Below the pieces are notes generated by a model. It did not search any database. It was given only the letters and a program-made list of their open reading frames with translations, and was not told the DNA's origin. This document shows positions 16,930-26,483 of a stretch of 64,000 nucleotides of DNA, piece after piece. A program made the translations under genes and the position numbers. The DNA is from Silicimonas algicola. Its GTDB lineage: Bacteria > Pseudomonadota > Alphaproteobacteria > Rhodobacterales > Rhodobacteraceae. Each line of letters starts with the position of its first letter. Position 1 is the first letter of the stretch. The DNA lies in assembly GCF_003148765.1 (NCBI RefSeq), contig NZ_QGGV01000012.1:1-64000 (forward strand), in the 5' to 3' direction.

Positions 16930-17765
16930 TGCGCGGGCAGGTCGGACAGGACGTATTCCCGCGCCGGGGGCGAGGGCCTGGCGTTCGGATCGGGCGGCGG
17001 CGGGTTGAGGATGTTGTTCACCCAGTCCTGCGCATCGGCACATCCGTCGCCGGCGGGCGGCGGGGCCTGGTTCTCGCAGCCGCGCGCGCCGCGGGGGCAG
17101 GCGAGCCGGACGTGGAAGTGATAGTGGTGTCCCCACCAGGGCCGGACCTTCCTGAGCCAGCTTCGGTCGCCTTTCTCGTCGCGGCACATCTGCACCTTCG
17201 CGCCGGGGAAGACGAAGATGCGGGCGACGGCGGGGTCCTTTGCGGCCTGCCGGATGAGGGCGTGATGCTGCGGTGTCCAGAGGTTGTTGACGTAGGCGCC
17301 GCCGGCCCGCTGCATCGAGGTGGCCGAGATGTTCTCGCGCTCGCGCGCGGAGAGGCGGAGGGTCTTGGGCGGGTTCATCCAGATGTCGATGTCGAGACCG
17401 ACCTGGTGGCTGCGGTGGCCAGTCAGCATCGGGCCGCCCTTGGGCTGGGACATGTCGCCGATGTAGAGGCCCTGCCAGCCGGGCTGTTTCGCCGCGAAGG
17501 CCGACAGGCGCTGGATGAAGGCGAGCGTTTCGGGATGACCCCAGTTGCGGTTGCGCGAGAGGCGCATGGCCTGCCAGGTCGGACCGCTTTCGGGCAGTTG
17601 GGCGGCGCCGGCGATGCAGCCCTTGGCGTAGCTTCCAAACGCCGCGGCGCGACCGGCGGCGGGACCGCGTTCGGCGCCGAAGAGTTCTTTCGCCAGTGGC
17701 TGTGCGTGGGCCGCAGGGGCAAGCGACAGGATCAGGGCGAGGGCGGCAAGGACGTGTCGGACCAT
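16905..17765 (-). CDS. mepA: Penicillin-insensitive murein endopeptidase
   Basis: A 286-aa periplasmic LAS-type zinc metallopeptidase that cuts D-Ala-meso-DAP cross-links in peptidoglycan. Residues 1-21 form a signal peptide (LAALALILSLAPAAHA). Zinc motif: HRSHQVGLDIDIWM (His and Asp ligands), and the second His motif VRPWWGHHYHFHVRL. Cys residues near the C-terminus (CPRGARGCENQ) match family disulfides. The gene overlaps the MFS transporter upstream by 34 bp and the phytase-like gene downstream by 25 bp, indicating a tight operon. Confidence 0.93.
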   Translation of the reverse strand: MVRHVLAALALILSLAPAAHAQPLAKELFGAERGPAAGRAAAFGSYAKGCIAGAAQLPESGPTWQAMRLSRNRNWGHPETLAFIQRLSAFAAKQPGWQGLYIGDMSQPKGGPMLTGHRSHQVGLDIDIWMNPPKTLRLSARERENISATSMQRAGGAYVNNLWTPQHHALIRQAAKDPAVARIFVFPGAKVQMCRDEKGDRSWLRKVRPWWGHHYHFHVRLACPRGARGCENQAPPPAGDGCADAQDWVNNILNPPPPDPNARPSPPAREYVLSDLPAQCSSVLSR

Positions 17766-19132
17766 TGTTCTGCTCGGTCTCCTTCAGGTCGTGTCCAGCG
17801 TAGCAGACCGAGGCCCGAAAGAAAGAGCAGTATCAGCGGCAGGACGCCAAGCCTCGCGTCGCCGGTTGCGATGGTGACGAGACCGATCAGCGCAGGCGCG
17901 AGGAACGAGGTTGCCCGGCCCGCCAGCCCGTAGAGCCCGAAGCCCGAGGTTTCGGACCCGGCGTCGGTGTGGCGCACCATCATCGACCGGCTCGCCGCCT
18001 GGAGGACGCCTCCCAGGCCGCCGATGAGGACGCCGCAGAAAAGGAAAACGGTGTCCGGGAGGCTGGAGCCTTCGGCGAGGGGGATGCCGAAAAAGCTCTC
18101 GCGGGTCATCGAGGCGACCACGGCGCTGACTATGGTGAGGCCGAGGACGGCGGTTGTGATGACGGGTTTCGGACCGTGGCGGCGGTCGAGGTGGCCGCCC
18201 AGCCATGAGAAGGCGGCGGCGGCGATGACGCTGACAATGCCGAAGACGCCGATGCGGATGACGTCCCAGTTCAGGACGAGGGCGGCATAGGTGCCTCCGA
18301 AGCCGTAAAGGCCGTTCAGCGCGTCGCGGTAGAGCATCGAGCCGCCGAGGTAGGAGGCGAGGCTGGGGCGGTCCTTCAGCGCGCGGACCGAGGCTGCAAG
18401 GTGGATGAGGGCGGCGGAGACGGAGTGGGGGCGGCGGACGCTGCGGGTTTCGCGCACCCACAGGAAGTAGGGCACCATGAAGATGACGAACCAGATCGCG
18501 GCGAAGGGTCCCGCGAAGCGGGTGCCCTCGCGCATGTCGGGGTCGAGACCGAAGAGCGGCGACAGGCCGACAAGCGTCTTGCCCGAGGGCTGCTCGACGA
18601 AGAGCGCCAGGACGAGGATCAGCGACACAAGGCCGCCCAGGTAACCGAAGGCGAAGCCGGAGCCGGAGATGCGGCCGATCTCGGCGCGCGTCCCCAGACC
18701 GGGAAGCTGGGCGTTGGTGAAGATCAGCGCAAATTCGGCCCCGATGAAGCCGATCCCGAAGGCAATGAGCGCGAAGGAGAGGTTCGAGCCGTCGGGCATC
18801 GTGACCCAGAGGGCCGAGGCCCCCGTGACATAAAGGGCCGAGAAAACGACGATCCAGGGCATCCGCCGCCCGGCGGTGTCGGCGAGGGCTCCCATGACGG
18901 GACCGCCGAAGCCCACGATCAGCCCGGTCACCGTCAGGCAGAGCGACCAGAGCGACTGTGCGCGGGCGTCGGCCGCCTGTTCCTCGAGGCCCGTGGCCAT
19001 GAAGTGCGTCGCGGCGACGGTGGCGAAGAATGGTCCGAAGACGAAGGTCAGAAGGACGGTGTGATAGGGCTGCGTCGCCCAGTCGAAGAAGTACCAGCCC
19101 CAGACGCGCTGCTTGAGTGTCGGCTCCGCCAT
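17732..19132 (-). CDS. MFS transporter, UMF1/Atg22-like
   Basis: A 466-aa 12-helix permease. The opening RVWGWYFFDWATQPYHTVLLT is the UMF1 (unknown major facilitator 1)/vacuole effluxer Atg22-like signature, and the MFS loop motif is GALADTAGRRMPW. Related eukaryotic proteins export amino acids from vacuoles; the bacterial substrate is unknown. Because mepA overlaps its 3' end and a second envelope enzyme follows, a role in recycling cell-wall peptides or amino acids is possible, but this is only inference. Start ATG 19132 (MAEPTLKQRV). Confidence 0.87.
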   Translation of the reverse strand: MAEPTLKQRVWGWYFFDWATQPYHTVLLTFVFGPFFATVAATHFMATGLEEQAADARAQSLWSLCLTVTGLIVGFGGPVMGALADTAGRRMPWIVVFSALYVTGASALWVTMPDGSNLSFALIAFGIGFIGAEFALIFTNAQLPGLGTRAEIGRISGSGFAFGYLGGLVSLILVLALFVEQPSGKTLVGLSPLFGLDPDMREGTRFAGPFAAIWFVIFMVPYFLWVRETRSVRRPHSVSAALIHLAASVRALKDRPSLASYLGGSMLYRDALNGLYGFGGTYAALVLNWDVIRIGVFGIVSVIAAAAFSWLGGHLDRRHGPKPVITTAVLGLTIVSAVVASMTRESFFGIPLAEGSSLPDTVFLFCGVLIGGLGGVLQAASRSMMVRHTDAGSETSGFGLYGLAGRATSFLAPALIGLVTIATGDARLGVLPLILLFLSGLGLLRWTRPEGDRAEQWSDTSLPPSP

Positions 19133-19198
19133 CCCGGTCCCTGTCCCTTTTGCGCGCCAGTTAGACGGCGTACCGGACATGAGGCAACGGCTTTCGCC

Positions 19199-19729
19199 TC
19201 AGAAGGCGGGCGGCCAGGGACGGAGGGTTTCGGCCTCCGACCAGGCCTCGATCCAGTCGGGCAGGGCGGGCGAGGCCGGATTATGGCCGAGGGTCGCTAT
19301 CATCTCGGAGGGCGGCACGATCCCCTTGCCGCCGGTGATGGCGGTGCGGATGGCGGCGTGGGCGCAGCATTCGCCGTCGCGCCAGAAGGCCTGCTCGAAG
19401 TAGATGAAGCGGTCATCCCAGCCAGCGAGACGGGTGCGCAGTTCGAGATGCTGGAAGACGGTGATGCGGCGGCGGTAGCGGATGCAGGTGCCCGCGACGG
19501 TGCCGTACCAGCCGTTGGCCTTCAACTGCTTCAGGATTCCCATCCGGGTGAAGAGGCCGAACCGCCCGATGTCGAAGAGCGTCAGCAGGCGACCGTTGTT
19601 CAGGTCCATGAAGACGTCGATGTCCCAGGGCCAGACGCGCATCCGGCTGACGTGGGTCTCGCCGGCCGGCGGAGACAGGAGGTTGCGGGCGCGGGCCATT
19701 TCCGAGGCGAGGCGGATGACGGGATACAT
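19199..19729 (-). CDS. Acyl-CoA thioesterase, hotdog fold (4HBT-like)
   Basis: A 176-aa hotdog-fold protein: VWPWDIDVFMDLNNGRLLTLFDIGR carries the conserved Asp and Asn/Gly-rich helix of 4-hydroxybenzoyl-CoA-type thioesterases, followed by strands VAGTCIRYRRRITVFQHLELRT and FIYFEQAFWRDGECCAHAA. Relatives in Rhodobacterales are annotated acyl-CoA thioesterase. The acyl substrate is not evident. Start ATG 19729 (MYPVIRLASEM); upstream in-frame codons are poorly conserved. Divergent from the YggT gene. Confidence 0.82.
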   Translation of the reverse strand: MYPVIRLASEMARARNLLSPPAGETHVSRMRVWPWDIDVFMDLNNGRLLTLFDIGRFGLFTRMGILKQLKANGWYGTVAGTCIRYRRRITVFQHLELRTRLAGWDDRFIYFEQAFWRDGECCAHAAIRTAITGGKGIVPPSEMIATLGHNPASPALPDWIEAWSEAETLRPWPPAF

Positions 19730-19845
19730 GGTCCCGGGTGTCCGTCCGGCGCCTTGCGGGGTCAAGCGGGACGCTGCGGCACGGACGGACTTGCGCGGCA
19801 CGGCGCGGCCCCTTAGGTCAGGAGGGCCTCAGACACGGGTCGCAC

Positions 19846-20136
19846 ATGTTCACGCTCTACAAGATCCTCGCCCTTCTCCTGGACGTCGCCTTCATGGTGC
19901 TTCTGGTGCATGTCATCATGAGCTGGCTCATCAACTTCCAGGTGCTGAACCTGCGCCAGCCTCTCGTGGCGTCGATCTGGGACGGGCTGAACCGACTTCT
20001 CGAGCCGATCTACCGTCCGATCCGGCGGATGCTGCCGAATACCGGTGCGCTGGACCTGGCGCCGCTGGTGCTGTTCCTGATCATCATCATCCTGCGGGAC
20101 ATTCTTCTGCCGGACCTGATGCGCAGCATGATGTGA
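19846..20136 (+). CDS. YggT family membrane protein
   Basis: A 96-aa inner-membrane protein with two long helices, FTLYKILALLLDVAFMVLLV and LDLAPLVLFLIIIILRDILL, separated by the conserved RQPLVASIWDGLNRLLEPIY and RPIRRMLPNTGALD segment. This is the YggT family, linked in other bacteria to osmotic tolerance, division or cell-envelope factors; mechanism unsettled. I start at ATG 19846 after GGAGGGCC. A strong terminator follows 25 bp past the stop. Confidence 0.92.
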   Translation: MFTLYKILALLLDVAFMVLLVHVIMSWLINFQVLNLRQPLVASIWDGLNRLLEPIYRPIRRMLPNTGALDLAPLVLFLIIIILRDILLPDLMRSMM

Positions 20137-20160
20137 CGCGTCGCTGATGACGAACCGGAT

Positions 20161-20186
20161 GGCCGCTGCGACCGCAGCGGCCTTTT
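20161..20186 (+). terminator. Intrinsic terminator after the YggT gene
   Basis: GGCCGCTGC and GCAGCGGCC form a perfect 9-bp stem closed by a GACC loop and followed by TTTT. It lies 24 bp after the YggT stop and before recQ, separating the two genes. Confidence 0.85.
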
Positions 20187-20284
20187 GCGTATTTGGGGCA
20201 AGATGACGCCCGGCCGGCCTTGTTCACGGGCCGTTCAGATGGCAGGGTATAGCCAACGAGCAGATCAAAAAAAATCGAGGCATC

Positions 20285-22336
20285 ATGGACGGCGCGCAGG
20301 TCTCGGCCCTCGCTCTTCTGTCGCAGGTTTTCGGCTTCGACGGCTTTCGTCCGATGCAGGGCGACATCGTCGCTGCGGTAACGGCGGGTGAGGACGTTCT
20401 GGCGATCCTGCCGACGGGTGGCGGCAAGTCTCTGTGCTTCCAGTTGCCCGCGCTGATCCGGCCCGGACTGACCGTCGTCATCTCTCCCCTCATCGCGCTG
20501 ATGCGCGACCAGGTTCGGGCCCTGCGCGAGGCGGGCGTCGCCGCGGGCGCGCTGACCAGCGGCAACACCGAGGAAGAGACGGCCGAGGTGTTCGACGCGC
20601 TCCACCGGGGGGCGCTCAAGCTTCTCTACATGGCGCCGGAGCGGCTGGCCTCGGGTGGCACGGGCCGAATGCTGGCCGAGGCGCGCGTGACGATGATCGC
20701 CGTCGACGAGGCGCATTGCGTCAGCCAGTGGGGGCATGACTTCCGGCCCGACTATCTGCGGATCAACGCGCTCCGCCGCGCGCTGGACGTGCCGCTCGCC
20801 GCGTTCACCGCGACGGCGGACGCCGAGACGCGGGACGAGATCGTCGAGCGTCTGTTCGACGGGCGTGCGCCCCGGCTCTTCCTAGGTGGCTTCGACCGGC
20901 CGAACATCCATCTCGCCTTCGCGGCGAAGGAGAGCCCGCGCAAACAGATCCTCGACTTTGCAGCGGCGCGGCCGGGTCAGTCGGGCATCGTCTATTGCGG
21001 GACACGCGCCAAGACCGAGACCTTGGCGAAGGCCTTGAGCGACACGGGGGGCGACGCGCTGGCCTATCACGGCGGGATGGAGCCCGACGCGCGGCGCGAG
21101 GTCGAGCGGCGGTTCCAGACCGACGACGGGCTGGTGGTGGTGGCGACGGTGGCCTTCGGCATGGGGATCGACAAGCCGGACATACGGTGGGTCGCGCATG
21201 CCGACCTGCCGAAGTCGATCGAGTCCTACTACCAGGAGATCGGGCGCGCGGGGCGTGACGGCGCGCCGGCTGAAACGCTGACCCTTTACGGCGCCGACGA
21301 CATCCGATTCCGCCGGATGCAGATCGACGAGGGGCTGGCGCCGCCCGAGCGGCGGATGGCGGACCACGGGCGGCTGAACGCTCTTTTGGGCCTGGCCGAG
21401 GCGCAGGGCTGTCGTCGGGTACGGCTTCTGGCGTATTTCGGTGATGCGGCGGAGCCGTGCGGTGCCTGCGATCTGTGCGATGCGCCGCCCGAGACCTTCG
21501 ACGGGACCGAGGCGGTGATGAAGGCACTGTCGGCGGTGCTGAGGACGGGCGAGAGCTTCGGGGTGGGGCACCTGACCGACATCCTCGTGGGTTCCGCGAC
21601 CGAAAAGGTGATGCAGCGCGGGCACGACCGGCTTCCGACCTTCGGCGTTGGCCGCGATATCGACCGGCGCCAGTGGGGCGCGATCTTCCGCCAGATGATG
21701 GGGCACGACCTGGTGCGCCCTGATCCCGAGCGGCATGGCGGGTTGCGGATGACGCAGGCCGCACGGCCGATCCTCAAGGGCGAACAGGCGATCCTGCTCC
21801 GCCGCGACACCATGACAACGGTGGCGCGGCGGCCAGCGGTGAAGGCCCTGGTGGCGGATGAGGATGCGCCACTTCTGTCGGCGCTGAAAGCCAAGCGGCG
21901 CGCGCTGGCCGAGGCGCAGAAGGTTCCGGCCTATGTCATCTTCCCGGACCGGACGCTGATCGAGATGGCCGAAACGCGGCCGAAGTCGCTGGACGAGATG
22001 GCGCGGATCGGGGGCGTCGGTGCGAAGAAGCTGGAACGCTACGGCCGGACTTTCCTCGAGGTAATCACGGGCGAGGCGGCGGCGCCTGCGCATCCGGTGC
22101 GGCGCAAGCTGGCAGGTCGCGCGGCGGGCGAGGTCTATGATCGGCTGCTGTCGGTGCAGGCGCGTCTGTCGCGGGGCGAGGACGGGACGGGCAAGCCGAT
22201 GAGCTGCTCGGCCTCGCTTCTGGCGCGTGTCGCCGCGCTGGGGCCCGACGCGGCGGACCAGGTCGAGCGCGTGCTGGGCGACCGGCTGGCCGAGCGGTTC
22301 GGGCCGGCGTTCTGCGAGGTCCTGGCCGAGGGCTGA
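20285..22336 (+). CDS. recQ: ATP-dependent DNA helicase RecQ
   Basis: A 683-aa 3'-5' SF2 DNA helicase for recombination repair. Motif I ILPTGGGKSLCFQLPAL (Lys48 region), motif II AVDEAHCVSQWGHDFRPDY, the arginine-finger motif VI YYQEIGRAGRDGAPA. A RQC zinc site follows with CGACDLCD and the winged helix to about 500; the HRDC domain (about 520-600) contains PAYVIFPDRTLIEMAETRP. Past HRDC a ~80-aa tail resembles a partial second HRDC-like region. Length is slightly above E. coli RecQ (609 aa). Single gene; convergent with matB, a short hairpin lies between them. Confidence 0.96.
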   Translation: MDGAQVSALALLSQVFGFDGFRPMQGDIVAAVTAGEDVLAILPTGGGKSLCFQLPALIRPGLTVVISPLIALMRDQVRALREAGVAAGALTSGNTEEETAEVFDALHRGALKLLYMAPERLASGGTGRMLAEARVTMIAVDEAHCVSQWGHDFRPDYLRINALRRALDVPLAAFTATADAETRDEIVERLFDGRAPRLFLGGFDRPNIHLAFAAKESPRKQILDFAAARPGQSGIVYCGTRAKTETLAKALSDTGGDALAYHGGMEPDARREVERRFQTDDGLVVVATVAFGMGIDKPDIRWVAHADLPKSIESYYQEIGRAGRDGAPAETLTLYGADDIRFRRMQIDEGLAPPERRMADHGRLNALLGLAEAQGCRRVRLLAYFGDAAEPCGACDLCDAPPETFDGTEAVMKALSAVLRTGESFGVGHLTDILVGSATEKVMQRGHDRLPTFGVGRDIDRRQWGAIFRQMMGHDLVRPDPERHGGLRMTQAARPILKGEQAILLRRDTMTTVARRPAVKALVADEDAPLLSALKAKRRALAEAQKVPAYVIFPDRTLIEMAETRPKSLDEMARIGGVGAKKLERYGRTFLEVITGEAAAPAHPVRRKLAGRAAGEVYDRLLSVQARLSRGEDGTGKPMSCSASLLARVAALGPDAADQVERVLGDRLAERFGPAFCEVLAEG

Positions 22337-22368
22337 TCTTCTTCTGTCGAGAACTACTCCGGGGAGCG

Positions 22369-22386
22369 CGAGGGGCTGGCCCCTCG
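22369..22386. terminator. Hairpin between convergent recQ and matB
   Basis: CGAGGGG and CCCCTCG flank a 4-nt loop, giving a symmetrical hairpin in the 55-bp gap between the two gene ends. No T-run accompanies it on either strand, so it is only a possible bidirectional terminator. Confidence 0.35.
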
Positions 22387-22391
22387 TACCG

Positions 22392-23909
22392 TCAGGCTGT
22401 CACGAAGAGGTCCTTGTAGGCCTCGCGCAGCTGGTTCTTCTGCACCTTCCCCATGGTGTTGCGCGGGAGCTCGTCGAGGACGATGAGCTTTCGCGGATGC
22501 TTGAAGCGGGCGAGCGACCTGCCCGCCGCCGCCTGGATCGCGTCGAGGTCGGGGGACTGCCCCGGCTCGGGGACTAGGACGCCGACGACGGTTTCGCCGA
22601 AGTCCGGGTGGGGCACGCCGATGACAGCGCTTTCCATGACGCCGGGCTGGTCGTCGAGGATCAGTTCGATCTCTTTGGGATAGATATTGTAGCCGCCCGA
22701 GATGATGAGATCCTTGTTCCGTCCGACGATGGTGACATAGCCGTCTTCATCGACGACGCCGAGATCGCCGGTGATGAAGAAGCCGTCGGCTCGCAGTTCG
22801 GCGGCGGTCTTGTCGGGCATCTGCCAGTAGCCCTTGAACACGTTGGGGCCGCGCACTTCGATCTGGCCGACCTCGCCCTGCTGCACCTCGCGGCCTGTGT
22901 CGGGGTCGGTGATCTTCAGCTCCACCCCCGGCAGCGGCTTGCCGACCGTCCCGGCGCGGCGCTCGCCCTCGTAGGGGTTCGAGGTGTTCATGTTGGTCTC
23001 GGTCATGCCGTAGCGTTCGAGGATGCGGTGGCCGGTGCGGTCCTCGAACCGGACGTGAGTCTCGGACAGAAGGGGGGCCGAGCCGGAGACGAAGAGCCGC
23101 ATGTGGGACACGAGTTCCTTCGTGAACCGCGGATCGTCGAGAAGGCGGGTGTAGAACGTCGGCACGCCCATCATCACGGTCGCCCCGGGCAGGGCGGCGA
23201 TGACCGCGTCCTGATCGAACTTCGGCAGGAAGATCATCGAGCCGCCCCCTGCCAACGTGACGTTCGTCGCGACGAACAGGCCGTGAGTATGGAAGATCGG
23301 CAACGCGTGGAGAAGGACGTCGTCGGGTGTGAAGCGCCAGTGCTCCGCCAGCGTCTCGGCGTTGGACAGAAGATTCTTCTGGGTCAGCATCGCGCCTTTC
23401 GACCGGCCCGTGGTGCCGGAGGTGTAGAGGAAGGCGGCGAGGTCGTCCGGCGCGCAGTCCACGGTGTCGAAGGCTGTGCGCATCCGGGCGGCGCGCTCCG
23501 GCAGGCTGCCGGTCCCGTCCGCATCCAGCGTCATCAGGCGTGCGCCCAAGGAGCTTGCGACGGGTGCAAGGGATGTTTCGCTGGCCCCGTCGCAGATCAC
23601 GAGTGCGGCGCCGCTGTTCTCGATGAAATAGGTCAGCTCATCGACCGTATAGGCCGTGTTGAGCGGCAGGAAGACGATGCCTGCCTGGACGCAGGCGGCG
23701 TAGAGGGCCAGCGCCTCGGGCGATTTCTGCACCTGAGCGGCAAGGCGGTCGCCCGGAGAAAGGCCGGCGTCCGAGAGGACATGTGCGAAGCGCGCCGCAA
23801 TCCCCAGAAACTCGGCGTGGGTCAGGGTGCTGCCGTCCGGAAGATGGAGGAAGGGCGTGTCCTGTCCGGCGTGCCGTCCGAAGAGGCGGTCGTAGAGCGG
23901 ATTGGCCAT
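22392..23909 (-). CDS. matB: Malonyl-CoA synthetase
   Basis: A 505-aa acyl-adenylate-forming ligase. The P-loop is LYTSGTTGRSKGAM (about residues 152-165), the A5 motif YGMTETNMNTSNPY, and the A7/A8 motifs FFITGDLG and IISGGYNIYP; A10 with the catalytic Lys is NTMGKVQKNQLR. Tyr/Thr/Asn around MTETNMNTSNP match the malonate-specific pocket of MatB enzymes. It converts malonate, ATP and CoA to malonyl-CoA, the first cytosolic step after uptake. Last gene of the mat operon, 13 bp after the decarboxylase gene. Start ATG 23909. Confidence 0.94.
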   Translation of the reverse strand: MANPLYDRLFGRHAGQDTPFLHLPDGSTLTHAEFLGIAARFAHVLSDAGLSPGDRLAAQVQKSPEALALYAACVQAGIVFLPLNTAYTVDELTYFIENSGAALVICDGASETSLAPVASSLGARLMTLDADGTGSLPERAARMRTAFDTVDCAPDDLAAFLYTSGTTGRSKGAMLTQKNLLSNAETLAEHWRFTPDDVLLHALPIFHTHGLFVATNVTLAGGGSMIFLPKFDQDAVIAALPGATVMMGVPTFYTRLLDDPRFTKELVSHMRLFVSGSAPLLSETHVRFEDRTGHRILERYGMTETNMNTSNPYEGERRAGTVGKPLPGVELKITDPDTGREVQQGEVGQIEVRGPNVFKGYWQMPDKTAAELRADGFFITGDLGVVDEDGYVTIVGRNKDLIISGGYNIYPKEIELILDDQPGVMESAVIGVPHPDFGETVVGVLVPEPGQSPDLDAIQAAAGRSLARFKHPRKLIVLDELPRNTMGKVQKNQLREAYKDLFVTA

Positions 23910-23922
23910 GCGACGGGCTCCT

Positions 23923-25170
23923 TCAGGCGGTGGCGGTCTCGGCGGCGTTGGCCAGCGCACGGATTTCTCCGGTCGAGGCGATGGCGTAGCTCGCGGCGAA
24001 GCGCTCGTGGTTCTGCGCCACCCGGTCGAGGTCGTAGAGGTAGTTGACCATCATGCCGCCCGACTGCGCCATGCCCTTGGCCGAAGTGTCGGCGTCGGCA
24101 TGAACGGCGTGGACGATGGCGCCGTTGCCGAGGTGGAAGCGGGCGACGGGATCGCGCGGCGCGCCGTGGCGGTCCTTGGCGGTGAGCAGGTAGCGCGCCG
24201 CGAGTTCCCGGCGCCGTTTTGGCGTGGCGCCCTCGAGCGAGAGGCCTTCGTCCTCGAGCCAGCGGGAAAGGCCGGGGATGGGCGAGAGGGTGACGAAGGT
24301 CTTGAGTCCGGGCAGCGCGACCGACAGATCGGCGGCGACCTGTTTGATAAGCGAGTTACCGAAGGAGACGCCGGCAAGTCCCGCCTGGCAATTGGAGATC
24401 GAGTAGAAGACGGCGGTGTCCGCCTCTTCTGCCGTCAGGTGTGCGCGGTCCTCGGCCAGAAGGGTCTGGACCGAGCCGGGGATGCCCCGGGTCAGCGCGA
24501 CCTCGACGAAGATCAGCGGTTCGTCGGGCATCGCGGGGTGGAAGAAGGCGAAGCAGCGGCGGTCCCGAGGTTGCAGGCGGCGGCGCAGGTCGTCCCAGTC
24601 GTCGATTGCGTGGACGGCCTCGTAGGCGATGATCTTCTCGAGGATGTGCGCCGGGCTTTCCCAGTTGATGGGGCGCAGGACGAGGAAACCACGGTTGAAC
24701 CACGACGCGAAGAGATGTCGGAAATCGAGGTCGAGCGCCTCGAGGTCGGGATCTCCACGGCCGAGCCGCAGAAGATCCTTCCGCATCGACACGAGTTGGC
24801 CCGTGGCGCCCGGCACGCGGTTCAGGCGGCGGATCAGTTCTTGGCGGGCGGGTTCGGCGGCCTCCATGAGGGCGCGGTAGCTGTCTTTCGTCTGGCCCTC
24901 CTCGTAGGCCGCAAGGGCCGCGCGCAGGCGAAGTGCATCGACCGACATAGCGGTGGCGAGGTGGCGGAAGAAGGCGGTTTTACCCTCGTCGTCCTTCGCG
25001 GCGTAGCGCTCGAAGAGTTGCCGCGCGGTGGTGATGCCGGATTCCTCGCCCGCCGTTCCGACGAGGTCGGCGGCGATCTTCTCGATCGGGCGGGTGTCGC
25101 GGCGAAGTTTGCCCGGCAGGGGCATCCGGCGCTCGAAGACGGTCGTGAGGAGATCGGCGAAGAGGCTCAT
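23923..25170 (-). CDS. matA: Malonyl-CoA decarboxylase
   Basis: A 415-aa enzyme of the MCD family which decarboxylates malonyl-CoA to acetyl-CoA, feeding malonate carbon to the TCA cycle. An N-terminal helical domain (about 1-165) precedes a GNAT-like catalytic domain; visible conserved blocks are CFAFFHPAMPDEPLIFVEVAL, AVFYSISNCQAGLAGVSFG, TFVTLSPIPGLSRWL and FHLGNGAIVHAVHADAD. His and Ser residues in FFHP and SPIPG are the family catalytic candidates. Start ATG 25170 overlaps the TRAP large-permease stop by ATGA; the longer frame above this is the antisense of the permease. Upstream partner matB completes the pathway. Confidence 0.95.
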   Translation of the reverse strand: MSLFADLLTTVFERRMPLPGKLRRDTRPIEKIAADLVGTAGEESGITTARQLFERYAAKDDEGKTAFFRHLATAMSVDALRLRAALAAYEEGQTKDSYRALMEAAEPARQELIRRLNRVPGATGQLVSMRKDLLRLGRGDPDLEALDLDFRHLFASWFNRGFLVLRPINWESPAHILEKIIAYEAVHAIDDWDDLRRRLQPRDRRCFAFFHPAMPDEPLIFVEVALTRGIPGSVQTLLAEDRAHLTAEEADTAVFYSISNCQAGLAGVSFGNSLIKQVAADLSVALPGLKTFVTLSPIPGLSRWLEDEGLSLEGATPKRRRELAARYLLTAKDRHGAPRDPVARFHLGNGAIVHAVHADADTSAKGMAQSGGMMVNYLYDLDRVAQNHERFAASYAIASTGEIRALANAAETATA

Positions 25171-26483
25171 CGCGCTGGTCCCATCACCGCCTCGGGCAGC
25201 CAGGTGGCGATGCCGGGGAAGATGCAGAGGATGACGATGCCAAGCACCATGCAGAGGACGTAGGGCAGCGAACCGAGCAGGATCGTCTTCAGCGAGATGT
25301 CGGGCGCGATGCCGTTGATGACGTAGAGGTTGAGGCCGACGGGCGGAGAGATCAGCCCAATCTCCATGTTGATGGTCAGGATGACCGCGAACCAGATCGG
25401 GTCGAAGCCCGCCGCGGTGATGATCGGCAGGAGGATCGGCGCAGCCATCAGGATCACGGCGACCGGCGGCAGGAAGAAGCCGGCGATCAGAAGGAAGACG
25501 TTCACCGCCCCCATCAGGACCCACCTGTTGACGTCCAGCGTGCCGATCCATTCGGCGATGGCCTGGGTGATGAAGAGCGAGGACAGCATGTAGCTGAACA
25601 CGCCCGCCGCCGCGATGATGAAGAGGATCATCACCGACTCGCGGGTCGAGTCCCGCAGGACGACCCAGAGGGCCGACGGCGACCACAGGCGATAGATGAC
25701 CATGGCGATGACGATGCAGAGAAGTGCGCCAACGGCTGCCGTCTCGGAGGGCGTCGCGATGCCGCCGTACATGGCGTAGAGCACGCCCAGGATGATCGCG
25801 AGAAAGGGCAGGACGCGCGGCAGGATCTCGACCTTCTCGCGCCAAGTATAGCTGCTGGCGCTCAGGACCTGGGCATTGCCGGACCGCCAGGTTGACCAGA
25901 TCGACCAGGCCATGAACAGGACGACCAGCATGATGCCGGGAAAGACGCCCGCGAGGAACAGGCGGCCGATCGAGACTTCGGTCGCGATGCCGTAGACGAT
26001 CATTGTCACGGAGGGCGGGATCAGGATGCCGAGGGTGCCACCGGCCGCGATCGAGCCCGCGGCGACGCCGTCGGGGTAGCCACGCTTGCGCATCTCGGGG
26101 ATGCCCATCTTGCCGATGGCCGCACAGGTGGCGGGCGACGAGCCCGACATGGCGGCGAAGAGCGCGCAGGCGCCGAGGTTCGAGATGACGAGGCCGCCCG
26201 GTACGCGGGTCAGCCAGCGCTCCAGCGCCTCATAGAGGTCGGCGCCGGCCCGCGTCGAGGCGATGGCGGCGCCCATGATGATGAACATCGGGATCGAGAG
26301 GAGCGCAAAGCTGTTCAGTTCGGCGAAGAAGAGGTCGGGCAGAGATATCAGCGAGCGTGCGCCGTCAAAGATCAGGAGGAAGCCCGTCGCGACGACGAGA
26401 AGTCCCGCCGCCACGGAAATGCCCGAGAAGAGCATGATGACGGTGGAGAGGCCGACGAGACCGGCGAGCGTGAGCGGTTCCAT
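25167..26483 (-). CDS. matM: Malonate TRAP transporter, large permease (DctM-like)
   Basis: A 438-aa, roughly 12-helix membrane subunit of a tripartite ATP-independent periplasmic transporter. The DctM signature includes GSSPATCAAIGKMGIPEMRKRGY and AAGGTLGILIPPSVTMIVYG, plus a late IGLISPPVGLNLYVINGIA. It energises solute uptake with a Na+ or H+ gradient together with MatQ and the binding protein MatP. TGATG joins it to matQ (1-nt overlap) and ATGA to the decarboxylase gene. Substrate malonate is inferred from the operon, as in the matPQMAB operon described for Sinorhizobium meliloti. Confidence 0.94.
   Translation of the reverse strand: MEPLTLAGLVGLSTVIMLFSGISVAAGLLVVATGFLLIFDGARSLISLPDLFFAELNSFALLSIPMFIIMGAAIASTRAGADLYEALERWLTRVPGGLVISNLGACALFAAMSGSSPATCAAIGKMGIPEMRKRGYPDGVAAGSIAAGGTLGILIPPSVTMIVYGIATEVSIGRLFLAGVFPGIMLVVLFMAWSIWSTWRSGNAQVLSASSYTWREKVEILPRVLPFLAIILGVLYAMYGGIATPSETAAVGALLCIVIAMVIYRLWSPSALWVVLRDSTRESVMILFIIAAAGVFSYMLSSLFITQAIAEWIGTLDVNRWVLMGAVNVFLLIAGFFLPPVAVILMAAPILLPIITAAGFDPIWFAVILTINMEIGLISPPVGLNLYVINGIAPDISLKTILLGSLPYVLCMVLGIVILCIFPGIATWLPEAVMGPAR

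Noticed and set aside
25171-25845. An N-terminal extension of malonyl-CoA decarboxylase
   Set aside because: The extension is another-frame reading of the TRAP permease; the ATGA overlap at 25167-25170 sets the true start.
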